Source: UBA4742 sp963785815 | Lineage (GTDB): Bacteria; Actinomycetota; Acidimicrobiia; Acidimicrobiales; Acidimicrobilacustridaceae | Assembly: GCA_963785815.1 (NCBI GenBank) | Contig: CAWAWN010000003.1 | Coordinates: forward strand, 806,001-870,000 | Length of the DNA: 64,000 bases | Direction of reading: 5' to 3' | Notes under the pieces: generated by a model | The model's input: the letters and a program-made list of their open reading frames with translations, nothing else | What the model was told of the DNA's origin: nothing | Database searches by the model: none | Part shown: piece after piece, positions 8,567 to 17,752 of the stretch | How the letters are laid out: each line of letters opens with the position of its first letter | Position numbering within the stretch: the stretch's first letter is position 1 | Made by a program: the position numbers and the translations under genes

Positions 8567-9220
8567 ATGCCCACCGGTTCCGCCCCCACGCCGTTCACCA
8601 AGGTCCACCGGCTGCCCGACCGCGCCGACTACGAGCGCGCCGCCGTGCACACCGTGCTCGACGCCGCCCCCATCGCCCACGTGGGCCTGGTCCGCGACGG
8701 CCGGCCGGTGGTCATCCCCCTGCTGTTCGGTCGCCTCGACGACGCCGTCTACCTGCACGGATCGGTGGCCGCCGGGGTTCTGCGCGACGGCGGGGCCGGG
8801 GCCGAGCTGTGCCTCACGGCCACCGTGGTGGACGGGCTGGTGTTCGCCCGCTCGGCCTTCCACCACTCCATGAACTACCGCTCGGTGGTGGTGATCGGCG
8901 TGGCCGAGCCGGTCGAGGGCGACGACAAGGTGACGGGCCTGCGGGCCATCGCCGAGCACCTCACCCCGGGGCGGTGGGCCGAGTCGCGCCCACCGACCGA
9001 CTCCGAGCTGCGCAAGACGGCCGTGCTGCGCCTGGGCCTGGACGAGGCCTCGACCAAGTGCCGCACGGGCGGCCCGGTCGACGACGACGAGGATCTGTCC
9101 CTCGACGTGTGGGCCGGCGTGCTGCCGGTCTCGGTGGGCTACGGCGAGCCCCGTCCGGCCGCCGATCTGGCCCCAGGCATCGAGTTGTCCGCCTCGGTGG
9201 CCGCGCTGGCCGGTCGCTGA
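8567..9220 (+). CDS. pyridoxamine 5'-phosphate oxidase family protein
   Basis: 217-residue split-barrel flavin/F420-binding protein of the flavin-nucleotide-binding (PPOX) class. The opening HRLPDRADYERAAVHTVLD, the strand APIAHVGLVRDGRPVVIPLL and the FHHSMNYRSVVVIG block match this family, often annotated as 5-nitroimidazole-resistance-like. It probably binds FMN or F420 and acts as a small reductase or stress protein. Leaderless promoter just upstream; stands alone. Function beyond cofactor binding is unknown. Confidence 0.88.
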   Translation: MPTGSAPTPFTKVHRLPDRADYERAAVHTVLDAAPIAHVGLVRDGRPVVIPLLFGRLDDAVYLHGSVAAGVLRDGGAGAELCLTATVVDGLVFARSAFHHSMNYRSVVVIGVAEPVEGDDKVTGLRAIAEHLTPGRWAESRPPTDSELRKTAVLRLGLDEASTKCRTGGPVDDDEDLSLDVWAGVLPVSVGYGEPRPAADLAPGIELSASVAALAGR

Positions 9221-9299
9221 GCGCGTCGACCCGACCACGGGTCCACTGTCACACCCCGGTGGGACAATGTCGGCTCCACCTACGCCACGGGAGCCGATC

Positions 9300-9878
9300 A
9301 TGCCCGGAAACGCACCACCCGTCGATGACGAGAAGGGCCAGCTGCTGGCCTTCCTCGACCAGCAACGACTGGTCATCCGACTGGCCGCCTACGGCCTGAC
9401 CGACGACCAGGCGCGAGCCACCCCCAGCGCCAGCGCGCTGAGCGTGGGCGGCCTCATCAAGCACGTGGCGAACGTCGAACGATCCTGGATGGACACCGTT
9501 CTGGTCCGCGAGCGACCGTCCGACGGCGGCGAGGCCGACTACGACCGGGGCTTCCATCCCGGCCCCGACGAGACGCTCGAGTCGATCCTGGCCGACTACC
9601 AGCAGGCCGCGGCCGAGACCGACGAGATCGTGGGCTCTCTCGACCTCGGACGACCGGTGCCCGTGCCCAAGGGGGTGCCCTGGTTCCCCGACGACATCGA
9701 CGCCTGGACGGTGCGCTGGGTGGTGCTGCACGTCATCACCGAGACCGCCCGCCACGCCGGCCACGCCGACATCGTGCGCGAGAGCATCGACGGCGCCTCG
9801 GCCTTCCCGCTCATGGCCGCGGCCGAGGGCTGGCCGGTGACGCCCTGGATGCAGCCCTGGTCTCCCCCGACGGGCTGA
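9300..9878 (+). CDS. DinB family (DUF664) protein
   Basis: 192-residue four-helix-bundle protein of the DinB/DUF664 group. Metal-ligand histidines are seen in GGLIKHVANVERSW and VLHVITETARHAGHAD. Members are thiol-dependent S-transferases in mycothiol-using actinomycetes or proteins of unknown function. I prefer ATG 9300, with GGGAG 7 nt upstream; ATG 9267 in the same frame would add 11 residues. It ends convergent with the L,D-transpeptidase, 23 bp apart. Confidence 0.85.
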   Translation: MPGNAPPVDDEKGQLLAFLDQQRLVIRLAAYGLTDDQARATPSASALSVGGLIKHVANVERSWMDTVLVRERPSDGGEADYDRGFHPGPDETLESILADYQQAAAETDEIVGSLDLGRPVPVPKGVPWFPDDIDAWTVRWVVLHVITETARHAGHADIVRESIDGASAFPLMAAAEGWPVTPWMQPWSPPTG

Positions 9879-9901
9879 CCTCGCCCCGCAGGCGCGGCTG
9901 A

Positions 9902-11389
9902 TCAGGTGGTGATCACCACCGGCGCGCCGGGCGGGACCAGGTTGAGCTGGGCCAGGTCGGCGTCGTGCAGGCGGATGCAGCCGTGGGAGATGGCCGCGCC
10001 GGCGGTGCCGATGGCGGCGTCGGCGCCGGCCGAGATGGGCCCGTGGATGGCGGTGAAGGCGTCACCGGTGCCCTCCCAGCTGGTGATGGCCTCGGAGTGG
10101 GCGTTGGTGTCGAGCATGAACGGCCCGTAGCCCGGGCCCTCGGGGGCCGACACCTCCATCACGTAGAACTGGCCGAGCGGGGTGGGATCGCTGGTGGTCC
10201 CGACCCCGGCTGGGTAGTCCGCCGCCAGATGGCCGGCCTGCCAGAGCTGGAGGCGTCGTGTGGTGACGTCGACCAGGATCCCGAAGGTGGTGGTCGACAG
10301 CTGGGCGTCGCTGGCGTGGATCCAGCCGGTGAGGCCGTTGGGTCGCTGGGGCAGGCGCACCTCGAGCCAACCCGGCGACTGGTCGATCACCGGCAGCTCC
10401 TTGGTGGTCAGCCACCAGCTGCCGATCGGGATGGTGCCGGCCTGCCAGCCGTCCGGGGCGCCGAAGTAGGGCACTGGCCCGGTCACCGTGGCGATGGTGG
10501 TCACGGCCGGCACCGGCGGCGGGGGTTGGGTCGTGGTGGTGACCACCACCCGGTGCGCGGGTCGGGGCGGAGGTGGGGGCGGGGGGGCCTGCGGGCGGTG
10601 CAGTGCCACCACCGCGACCCCGCCCACCATCACGGCCAGCGCGGCCGTGATGGCGCTCAGGCGTCGTCCCCGGTGTCGTCCCCGGTGTCGTCGGCCGGTC
10701 GTCGGCGCCAGATCCGGGGACTCGTTCATCGAGGTGGGGCGGAGCCGTCGAGGGGCCGCGAACGCGTCAGGGACGACCACCCCGTCAGGGGGTGTGGCCA
10801 CGGTGGTCGTGGTGGTGGTGGCCGGCGGGCGGGTGGTCGAGGTGGCGGCGGCCGCCGCCTTGGCCGCCGCCGCGGCAGCTGCTGCGGCTGCCGCCGCCCG
10901 CTTGCGGGCCTGCGCCTCGGCAAGCGCCCGCTGCTTGGCCGCCTTGGCCGCCGCCAGCTTGGCCGCCTGGGCCGCCGCGACCTCGCGTTGGGCCTCCACC
11001 TGCTGGGCTCCGGCCCCCAACGGTGGGACGGTCAAGGCCGGCACGGTGCCGGCTGACGGGTCGGACCGGGTCGGTGGTGGCAGCTCCGGCGTGGTCACCG
11101 CCGAGCCCGATCTCGACGGCAGGTCCAGCAGGAGCAGGGCCGCCGCCACCAGGATGACCAGGGAGGCCACCACGAACACGACCGTCTGGGTGCGAGGCCG
11201 CCGCCGGTGGTGGTGCGACCCGTGCGAGTGGCCGGCCAGCTGCCAGGCCGTGGACGGCGGCATCGAGATCTGGTCGATGCCCTGCCACTGGAGCGTGGGC
11301 ACCTGCTCGGTCTCGTCGAGGTCCGGACGAGGCTCGCGGATCTGGCCCGGTGACCAGTCGTCTGCGCCGTCGTCGAGGTGGTCGGTCAT
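9902..11389 (-). CDS. L,D-transpeptidase with two-TM, Ala-rich N-terminal half
   Basis: 495 residues. The C-terminus holds a YkuD catalytic domain with the active-site motif SHGCIRLH, which makes 3-3 peptidoglycan cross-links or attaches proteins to the wall; an SH3-like segment precedes it. The N-terminal half has a TM helix at about 69-89, then an Ala/Lys-rich coiled-coil-like stretch (130-182) and a Thr/Pro linker. A second TM follows at about 245-263 and then a proline run. Two membrane passes would leave the enzyme on the cytoplasmic side, which makes no sense for this fold. An in-frame ATG at 10729 (Met221) would give a one-TM, 275-residue transpeptidase. The locus may therefore be two genes merged in frame. 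Confidence 0.85.
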   Translation of the reverse strand: MTDHLDDGADDWSPGQIREPRPDLDETEQVPTLQWQGIDQISMPPSTAWQLAGHSHGSHHHRRRPRTQTVVFVVASLVILVAAALLLLDLPSRSGSAVTTPELPPPTRSDPSAGTVPALTVPPLGAGAQQVEAQREVAAAQAAKLAAAKAAKQRALAEAQARKRAAAAAAAAAAAAKAAAAATSTTRPPATTTTTTVATPPDGVVVPDAFAAPRRLRPTSMNESPDLAPTTGRRHRGRHRGRRLSAITAALAVMVGGVAVVALHRPQAPPPPPPPRPAHRVVVTTTTQPPPPVPAVTTIATVTGPVPYFGAPDGWQAGTIPIGSWWLTTKELPVIDQSPGWLEVRLPQRPNGLTGWIHASDAQLSTTTFGILVDVTTRRLQLWQAGHLAADYPAGVGTTSDPTPLGQFYVMEVSAPEGPGYGPFMLDTNAHSEAITSWEGTGDAFTAIHGPISAGADAAIGTAGAAISHGCIRLHDADLAQLNLVPPGAPVVITT

Positions 11390-11510
11390 GGCTGATCCCT
11401 GTGGTGGTCGATGCCGGCCGGCACTTGATCTCCGGCCCCCCGGCTCACCCCAGGGATGGTAGCCCGACCCGTTCGGGGCCTCCGATCCGGGAGGTGCGTC
11501 GCTCGCCGGG

Positions 11511-12674
11511 TCACATGAACGAGGACTCGGCGTCCAGGCCCATGGTCGGGTGGGGCCCCGAGGCCATGGTCTGCATGTTCCCCCAGCCCGTGCCGCCGCC
11601 CACCGGGTCTTCGACGTGGATCAGGCAGTCGCGCAGCTGGTGGACCCGGCGGGCGGTGTCGGGGTCGGAGCAGTCGGGCAGGTGCTCACCGTCCACGTGG
11701 AGCCGTCCGCGCCACTCGCCGTGCCAGTGGCCGTCGAAGCCGAAGTAGAGGCCGGCGCCCAGGCAGAACCCGGTCTGGCCCGCGGCTCGGATCGTGAGCG
11801 GGCGGGTCGACCCGTCGGCGGCCACGGCCGTCAGCGTGCCGCCCTGCAGGCGGCGGTTGGCGGGGTCGAAGTGCAGCTCGGGGCGCAGCTCGACCAGGCG
11901 CTCCACCCGGCCGTCGGGGTGCTCGACCGTCCCCTGGAACTCGGTGCGGTGGTAGAGGTCGCCGAAGGCGTGGCGCTGGTGGTACAGGTGCAGGCCGTAG
12001 CGCGAGCCGTCTGGCCGCTCCAGCAGCATGGGCGACCAGATGACCAGGATGGACACCTCGGCCGGCACCTCCCGGGTGGCCACGTCGGCCGCCGGCACCC
12101 CAACCTGGTAGCGCACGCCCCAGGAGTGGTCCCGGGTCGAGATCCACGCCGTCTCGTCGAGGTCGGTGCGCTCGCCGTCCACGTCGACCCAGCCGTGCGC
12201 CGTGCCGATCTGGTGGTAGCGCACGATGTCGGCGTCGAGGCGGTACCCGTCGGCGCTGCGGTGCTGCTCGTGCTGCTCGAGCCCGGGGGGCACCGCGGCC
12301 TCGAAGATCCACTCGAACCGCACCGGCACGGCGTCGTTGGCGTCGAGCGCGAAGCGCACCCGTCGGTAGGGCTCGACCACCTCGTAGCTGATGGGGCCGA
12401 CGGCGGTCGTCCCCGGGTCGGCCGCCAGCTCCCGACTGGCACGACAGGTCCACTGCTCCACACCCCGCGACACCCCGGCGTAGGCGTCCAGCACCCCCCG
12501 GTTGGGGTACTTGCCCATGCCGAAGCCCAACTGCAGCGACCCGTCGCGGGCGCCGGCCATGGCGCACACCTTCTCGGTCCACGAGCGGTCGCTCTGGACC
12601 ACCGTGGCGAACGTGTCGACGATCTGGTGGTTGAAGGTCTCGTCTGCGGGGACCAGGGGTCCGAGGGTGCTCAC
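11511..12674 (-). CDS. AttH/CrtC-like lipocalin-fold hypothetical protein
   Basis: 387-residue protein without signal peptide. The TRDHSWGVR motif and repeated beta-rich segments resemble the actinobacterial DUF7064/7065 and AttH/hydroxyneurosporene-hydratase-like group; I assign this from motif memory only. GTG 12674 is chosen because TACGTT (12681-12686, minus strand) sits 6 nt upstream as a leaderless -10; the frame extends to 12758 but that part is low-complexity. Enzymatic role unknown. It is divergent from the cold-shock gene. Confidence 0.65.
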   Translation of the reverse strand: MSTLGPLVPADETFNHQIVDTFATVVQSDRSWTEKVCAMAGARDGSLQLGFGMGKYPNRGVLDAYAGVSRGVEQWTCRASRELAADPGTTAVGPISYEVVEPYRRVRFALDANDAVPVRFEWIFEAAVPPGLEQHEQHRSADGYRLDADIVRYHQIGTAHGWVDVDGERTDLDETAWISTRDHSWGVRYQVGVPAADVATREVPAEVSILVIWSPMLLERPDGSRYGLHLYHQRHAFGDLYHRTEFQGTVEHPDGRVERLVELRPELHFDPANRRLQGGTLTAVAADGSTRPLTIRAAGQTGFCLGAGLYFGFDGHWHGEWRGRLHVDGEHLPDCSDPDTARRVHQLRDCLIHVEDPVGGGTGWGNMQTMASGPHPTMGLDAESSFM

Positions 12675-12764
12675 GCCGAGAACGTAGCGCCCGGCCGGGC
12701 GGCCCCAGGGCCTGCCACAGGGGGTTCGGCCCGCGAATCCGCCCCCGTGGTCACCCACTAGGCG

Positions 12765-12782
12765 CCAGGGTGGGTACCCTGG
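12765..12782 (+). promoter_or_regulatory. inverted repeat in cold-shock gene leader
   Basis: CCAGGGT (12765-12771) pairs with ACCCTGG (12776-12782) across GGGT, about 55 bp before the csp start. TACCCT inside it could serve as a -10 box, so it may be promoter plus operator or the top of a structured leader. Confidence 0.4.
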
Positions 12783-12836
12783 GTGACGATGAGAGGGTCA
12801 ACGAGGCTCTTTCCCGTGAAGAGAGCAGAGAGTCCG

Positions 12837-13037
12837 TTGGCAACAGGCACCGTGAAGTTCTTCAACTCCGAGAAGGGCTACGGCTTCATCTCGCGTGAGT
12901 CGGGCGACGACGTGTTCGTCCACTACTCCAACATCCAGGGTTCGGGCTACAAGTCGCTCGACGAGGGCCAGCAGGTCGAGTTCGACGTGGCTCCCGGGCG
13001 CAAGGGCGAGGAAGCCCAGAACGTCCGTCCCATCTGA
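12837..13037 (+). CDS. cspA: cold-shock protein
   Basis: 66-residue single OB-fold nucleic-acid chaperone. RNP1 is KGYGFI and RNP2 is VFVHYSNI, preceded by the usual GTVKFFN opening. The family's Met-Ala-Thr-Gly start is here encoded with TTG at 12837, so the initiation codon is probably TTG, following AG-rich bases. An in-frame ATG at 12783 would add 18 unrelated residues. The 50-150 nt upstream leader may be regulatory, as for many csp genes. It ends at a strong hairpin. Confidence 0.93.
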   Translation: MATGTVKFFNSEKGYGFISRESGDDVFVHYSNIQGSGYKSLDEGQQVEFDVAPGRKGEEAQNVRPI

Positions 13038-13056
13038 TCGACCATCCGCTCGAGCT

Positions 13057-13095
13057 CCCGGACCCTCCGAACCGCACCGGTCGGCAGGGTCCGGG
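13057..13095. terminator. strong bidirectional hairpin after csp
   Basis: CCCGGACCCT (13057-13066) pairs perfectly with AGGGTCCGGG (13086-13095); inner CCGA/TCGG extends the stem with one bulged base. It lies 20 bp after the csp stop and 12 bp before the stop of the opposite transglutaminase gene. Confidence 0.7.
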
Positions 13096-13106
13096 CTCGG
13101 GCTGGA

Positions 13107-15482
13107 TCACCCGACGCGACCCGGGCTGAGGGTCGCGGCGATGCGGGGGGCGGCCGACTCGGCCCAGGCGGCATCGGCGGGCGGCACCGGCTGGGCGCCG
13201 TAGACGGCCAGTTCGGCCAGCTCGGCCAGGCGGGCCAGATCGTCGAGGGCGGCATCCTGCTCTGCGGTCTCCGCGTCGGGCGGGCGAGCGACGCGGAGCC
13301 GGGCTTGCAAGCCGCGGGCGTGCGCGGACGGGGACTGGGCAGCCGGGCGCGCCCAGTCGGTGGCGGCCAGCGGCGCGGTGGCGCGGGCGTACGCCGCCAC
13401 CACCGGGTCACCGGAGCCGGCCAGCAGTCGCCGGCGACGTCGGGCCCGCCGCCCGATCGAGGCCGCCGCGCCCAGGGCGAGGACCACGACCAGCGCCAGG
13501 GCCATCCACCCCCACCGGCCCCCCGAGGTCGCCCCACCCCGGGCCGAGGTGCCGGCGATCGTGGAGGAGGTCGTGGCCGCGGCCACCGAGGTGGTCGGCG
13601 CGGTGGTGAGTGTGGCGGGGACGGCGGTGGACGGGGAGACGATGGATCCGGGCCGGGTGGTGGTGGGCGCGGCCGTGGTGGTCGGCGCGGCGGTGACGGG
13701 CGTGGCGCTGACCACGTTGGGTGGGGCGAGCTGGTTGCCCGGGAGCTGTGGGGTCGGCTCGAACGAGACCCAGCCGGCGGCGCCCAGGTGGACCTGGGGC
13801 CAGGCGTGGGCGTCACCCCCGCGCACGACGGTGGAGCCGTCGGGGGCGCGGGTGCCGCCGGTGAACCCGATGGCCACCCGGGTCGGCAGGCCGATGGAGC
13901 GGGCCAGCAGGGTGAAGGCGGTGGCGAAGGTCTGGCAGTTACCGGTCCGGGTGGTGTCCAGGAAGTCGAGCACCGGGTCACCGGCCCCGGTCGAGGCCGA
14001 CGGGACCACCTGGTAGCGGAAGCGGCCCGAGTGGAAGAAGTCGACCAGGGCCTCGGCCTGTTGGAGGGCGCCCGTCCGTCCGGCGATGGCCTGCTCGGCC
14101 CGGGTCTGGAGGGCGATGGCGTCGATGGGCACGGCCAGGTCCTGGTCGCGTTCGGTCGGGCCGAGGCCCGCGGCCGGGTCTCCAACGGCCAGGGCCTGGA
14201 GCGAGGCGGCGGTGGGCGTCTGCGCCACGACGGCCGTGTAGCTCGCGCCGGGGCGGCTGGGCGCGGGGGCGACCACGCCCACGGCGGTGACGGTCCCGGC
14301 CCGGGTGGGCCGAAGCGACGACGTCCCGGGCGGCGCCGGAAGCAGACGGGTGACCAACCCGGCCACCGTGACCTGGGCCTGCCAGCGGACCGTCGAGCCG
14401 GCCGCGTTCGGCCCGGTCGGGAGGGCGGGCGGGGTCTGGGACCCGTCCAGCGCGCCCAGGGTGGCGCCATCGGGACCCCAGCCGTTGCCGGTCCAGTCCG
14501 TGACCTGGCCCACCTGCCAGTAGGTGTCGGTGGGCGTACGGGCTCGGAACATGACGACCTGGGCGTCGCGCTGCTCGAGACCGACCAGGTCGGTGGCCAG
14601 CTGGAGCCCGGTGGGCGACACGGCCCGACCCGCGGTTCCCGCGCCGGCCGGACCACCGCGGGGCTGGCCCAGGGCCATCCCCCCGAGAACGGCCGCCCCG
14701 ACCACGAGGAGGCCGACCAGCACGCGTCGGGTGACGTGTCGCGTCCGCTTCCTCATCGCCGCGGAACCGCCGTCGGGCTCGCCCAGCACCAGCGTGGCCC
14801 CGGCGGCGATCACGAAGGCCACCGCCAGCAGCACCACCCCGGCATCGGGACGGGCCAGGCTCGACGCGGCCACCAGGACCAGGCTGGGCACCAGCGCAGC
14901 CGCGGGCCGGCTGGGTGGAGGCGGGCCGGGGCGGCCTCGGTGGGCGGCGCCCGACGGAGCCGGTCGTGGCGGTGGGTACCCGAGCACCGCCCGGGCGGTC
15001 ACCGCGGCCAGGCCGGACGCCAACGCGGCCAGCAGCACGACCCCGGTCGTCCCGGCCAGCGGCCAGTGCCAGCCGGTGGCCACGCTGCGCACGCCGTGGA
15101 GGGCGTGATCGATCTGGCCGGCCGTGCGGCCCTCGGGCACCCCGAACCAGGTGGCCTTCGGCGCGCTCGTGCCCACCGCCACCAGGGCCACCGCCACCAC
15201 CCCGGCGCTGGCCGCCGCTGCGGTGGGCACACGGCGCAGGCGGACCACCAGGGCCACGGCCCCCACCCCGGCCGCGGTGGTGGCCAGCAGGGGCCACGCC
15301 GCCGGACCGGTCCAGCCGCCTCGGACCAGCCGTCCCACCGCCGCCGCGCCCACCAGGGCGGCGACCAGGACGGCCAGCTCCAACCCCAGCCCGGGTTCGG
15401 GGTCGGTGGCGTCGGAGGGACGGGCGGGGCCCGCCGGACCGTGGGCCGAGGCGCGGGGCAGGGTGGATGCGGCGGCCGTCAT
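13107..15482 (-). CDS. TgpA-type membrane transglutaminase
   Basis: 791-residue integral membrane protein. Several TM helices fill roughly the first 300 residues. A periplasmic transglutaminase-like core follows, with the cysteine motif NCQTFATAFTLLARSIG and the His/Asp part GGDAHAWPQV. Then come a Thr/Pro-rich linker, one more TM and a cytoplasmic tail resembling DUF4129. ATG 15482 overlaps the DUF58 stop (ATGA), making it last in the MoxR-DUF58-TgpA operon. The family is conserved and thought to act on cell-surface proteins; the substrate is unknown. Confidence 0.9.
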   Translation of the reverse strand: MTAAASTLPRASAHGPAGPARPSDATDPEPGLGLELAVLVAALVGAAAVGRLVRGGWTGPAAWPLLATTAAGVGAVALVVRLRRVPTAAAASAGVVAVALVAVGTSAPKATWFGVPEGRTAGQIDHALHGVRSVATGWHWPLAGTTGVVLLAALASGLAAVTARAVLGYPPPRPAPSGAAHRGRPGPPPPSRPAAALVPSLVLVAASSLARPDAGVVLLAVAFVIAAGATLVLGEPDGGSAAMRKRTRHVTRRVLVGLLVVGAAVLGGMALGQPRGGPAGAGTAGRAVSPTGLQLATDLVGLEQRDAQVVMFRARTPTDTYWQVGQVTDWTGNGWGPDGATLGALDGSQTPPALPTGPNAAGSTVRWQAQVTVAGLVTRLLPAPPGTSSLRPTRAGTVTAVGVVAPAPSRPGASYTAVVAQTPTAASLQALAVGDPAAGLGPTERDQDLAVPIDAIALQTRAEQAIAGRTGALQQAEALVDFFHSGRFRYQVVPSASTGAGDPVLDFLDTTRTGNCQTFATAFTLLARSIGLPTRVAIGFTGGTRAPDGSTVVRGGDAHAWPQVHLGAAGWVSFEPTPQLPGNQLAPPNVVSATPVTAAPTTTAAPTTTRPGSIVSPSTAVPATLTTAPTTSVAAATTSSTIAGTSARGGATSGGRWGWMALALVVVLALGAAASIGRRARRRRRLLAGSGDPVVAAYARATAPLAATDWARPAAQSPSAHARGLQARLRVARPPDAETAEQDAALDDLARLAELAELAVYGAQPVPPADAAWAESAAPRIAATLSPGRVG

Positions 15483-16621
15483 CCCGAGGTCACCACGTGG
15501 GCGCGTCGGCGCAGGCCGTCGGGAAGTCGGGGGGCACCGGTGGCCGTCGTCACCAGGGTGAACCCGCCGAACTCGGAGATGAGCAGGTCGAGGTGCGACC
15601 ACTCCGAGGAGGGCCGGGGTGCCATGCCGGCCAGCAGCTCCTGGGCCTCGGCCAGGCCCTCGGGGGTGGGGACCACGGTGGCCGCTCGGCCCGAGAAGGT
15701 GGACAGCTCCACGGCCAGCCCCTCTCGCACGGCGGCCTCGATCAACCCTTCGACGATGGACAGGGCGTCCTCGTAGGTCTGGCGGTGGTGGGCCCCGGCC
15801 CGGTCGTCGACCACCACCCGCACCAACCCGGCGGCCTCGGGCTCGAACTGGCGCACCAGGGTGACCCCGTAGCGGGCCAGGGCCTGCCAGTGCACCGAGG
15901 TGAGCCGGTCACCGAGCCGATAGGGGCGCAGCTCGGCGAAGTCACCGCCCCAGTCCCCGGTGCCCCCGTGGCTCGACTCGGAGCCGGACGCCGACGACGC
16001 CGGACCGATGCTGTCGGTGAGCAGGCTGGCGGGGATGGCCGCCGGCGCCGGGTGCACGACCACCCGGACCGGCTCGGTGCCGGCCACGACCGCGCCCACC
16101 AGTCCGACCGGATCGTGGAACCAGACCCGGCGGCGGGCCAGCTCGAGCACGGCCCGACGATCGGTGGGGACGGGCAGCACCACCGGATCAGCCGGCTGGC
16201 CGCGCGCCGCGCCGGCCACCCGCACCAAGCGGGCCCGGGCCGGCGCCCGCCACCGGGGCTGACGCGGTCCGACACCGGGGTCAGCGGTCGGTGCCCCCCG
16301 CGTGTGCCAGGCGCCTTCGCTCCGCTCGATCCCCACCGAGTAGGCGGTCCGGAACCGGCTGGTGACGCGCAGCTCGACCACGGCCGGGTGACCGACCGCC
16401 ACCAACCCGGGTCGGGCTCGGGCGACCACCCGGAGCTGCGGTCCCACCACCCGGGCCACCATCCAGGTGCAGACCAGCCCGGCCAGAACCAGGGCGGCCA
16501 AGGCCGCGGCCAGCGGACGCGCCCCGGTGGATCCGGTGAGCCACCCGATCAGGACCAGGACCACCAGCACGGCGGCCACCGCCCACCCACGACCGGTCGG
16601 GACCAGCCGCACCCGGGTCAC
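15479..16621 (-). CDS. DUF58 domain-containing membrane protein
   Basis: 380 residues with two N-terminal TM helices (about 12-30 and 34-55) and a C-terminal DUF58/vWA-like domain carrying the hallmark RPYRLGDRLTSVHWQALAR. It is the usual partner of a MoxR ATPase. GTG start overlaps the MoxR stop and its own stop overlaps the transglutaminase start, so the three are translationally coupled. Probably assembles or regulates an envelope complex with them. Confidence 0.92.
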   Translation of the reverse strand: MTRVRLVPTGRGWAVAAVLVVLVLIGWLTGSTGARPLAAALAALVLAGLVCTWMVARVVGPQLRVVARARPGLVAVGHPAVVELRVTSRFRTAYSVGIERSEGAWHTRGAPTADPGVGPRQPRWRAPARARLVRVAGAARGQPADPVVLPVPTDRRAVLELARRRVWFHDPVGLVGAVVAGTEPVRVVVHPAPAAIPASLLTDSIGPASSASGSESSHGGTGDWGGDFAELRPYRLGDRLTSVHWQALARYGVTLVRQFEPEAAGLVRVVVDDRAGAHHRQTYEDALSIVEGLIEAAVREGLAVELSTFSGRAATVVPTPEGLAEAQELLAGMAPRPSSEWSHLDLLISEFGGFTLVTTATGAPRLPDGLRRRAHVVTSG

Positions 16622-17640
16622 GACGTGGGGTCCGCCGCCACCGGCTGCGCCAGGGGGACGGGCACGACCTCCACCAGCTCGGCCACCACCTGGTCGGCGC
16701 CCACCCCGGCCGTCTCGGTGCCCGGCCGCAGCAGCACGCGGTGGCCCAGCGTGGGGGCGGCGGCCCGGGCCACGTCGTCGGGGGCCACGTGGTCCCGTCC
16801 GGCGGCGACGGCCAGGGCTCGGGCGGCGCGGGCCAGGGCCAGGGCGGCGCGGGGCGAGGCGCCCACGGCCACCGACGGGTGGGTGCGGGTGGCGGCCACC
16901 AGGTCGAGCAGGTACTGGCGCGCCGCGGGCGCCAGGTGCACGTCGGCCACGGCCTGGCGCAGCCGGTCCAGCTCGGCGCGGTCCAGGGCCGGCGGCAGCT
17001 GGGCGGCCCGGACGGCGGGGTCGTCGCCGGCCACCAGGGCGTCCTCCTGGGCTCGGCTGGGGTAGCCGAGCGAGAGGCGCATGAGGAACCGGTCGCGCTG
17101 GCCGTGGGGCAGGGGGGACGTGCCGGCCGCGTCGTAGGGGTTCTGGGTGGCGATGACCATGAACGGTCGGGGGAGGGCGTAGCTGGCCCCGTCGGCGCTG
17201 ACCTGGCCCTCCTCCATGGCTTCGAGCAGGGCCGACTGGGCTCGGGGCGACGCCCGGTTGAGCTCGTCGGCCAGCACCACGTTGGTGAAGATGGGACCGG
17301 CGCGGAACACCGGCTCCTGGCGGGTGGGGTCGAACACGACGGCGCCGGTGATGTCCGCGGGCAGCAGGTCAGCGGTGAACTGCACCCGGGTGAAGTCCAG
17401 GCCCGAGGCGTGGGCCATGGCCTTGGCCAGGGTGGTCTTGCCCAGCCCGGGGTGGTCCTCGACCAGCAGGTGGCCGCCGGCGGCCAGGCACCCCACGGCC
17501 AGCACCACGGTGGACGGTTCGGCCAGCAGCACGCTGCGGACCGACGCCACCAGCGCGGCGTACAGCTCCGCCGCCGGCCGCGATGTGGTTGGATCCCCTG
17601 CCGGCCGCGGGGCGGCCGGGGCCTCGCCTGGGTCGATCAC
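16618..17640 (-). CDS. MoxR family AAA+ ATPase
   Basis: 340-residue AAA+ chaperone. Walker A is GLGKTT in a VEDHPGLGKTTLAKA context, Walker B is LADELNRA with the NRA sensor region, followed by MVIATQNP. The C-terminal lid includes the SPRAALALARAARA segment. GTG 17640 lies 6 nt after TAGGCT, a leaderless promoter. First gene of the operon; expected to remodel the vWA-like DUF58 protein. Confidence 0.95.
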   Translation of the reverse strand: MIDPGEAPAAPRPAGDPTTSRPAAELYAALVASVRSVLLAEPSTVVLAVGCLAAGGHLLVEDHPGLGKTTLAKAMAHASGLDFTRVQFTADLLPADITGAVVFDPTRQEPVFRAGPIFTNVVLADELNRASPRAQSALLEAMEEGQVSADGASYALPRPFMVIATQNPYDAAGTSPLPHGQRDRFLMRLSLGYPSRAQEDALVAGDDPAVRAAQLPPALDRAELDRLRQAVADVHLAPAARQYLLDLVAATRTHPSVAVGASPRAALALARAARALAVAAGRDHVAPDDVARAAAPTLGHRVLLRPGTETAGVGADQVVAELVEVVPVPLAQPVAADPTS

Positions 17641-17646
17641 GGCCCG

Positions 17647-17693
17647 AGCCTACGACGAAAACCCTGGTCGGCGGGGGTTGCCTGTCGTAGCAT
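17647..17693. promoter_or_regulatory. mirror-image divergent promoters
   Basis: CTACGAC (17650-17656) and GTCGTAG (17684-17690) form an inverted repeat, with AACCC/GGGTT nested inside. One arm overlaps the minus -10 TAGGCT of the MoxR operon, the other a plus -10 TAGCAT (17688-17693). Both promoters thus carry GTCGTAG and could share a sigma factor or a repressor. Confidence 0.5.
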
Positions 17694-17752
17694 GGGGGGG
17701 CTCGATCGGCGGAGCGGCGGCAACGGAGCAGGTAGGGAACGGGGGCAAGACC

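Noticed and set aside
10860..10935. Ala-codon run as a DNA repeat element
   Set aside because: It is a codon-level low-complexity stretch in the transpeptidase coiled coil, not a dispersed repeat.
13305..15776. 823-codon plus-strand ORF opposite the transglutaminase
   Set aside because: Shadow frame; the minus strand shows TM helices and the catalytic Cys-His motifs.
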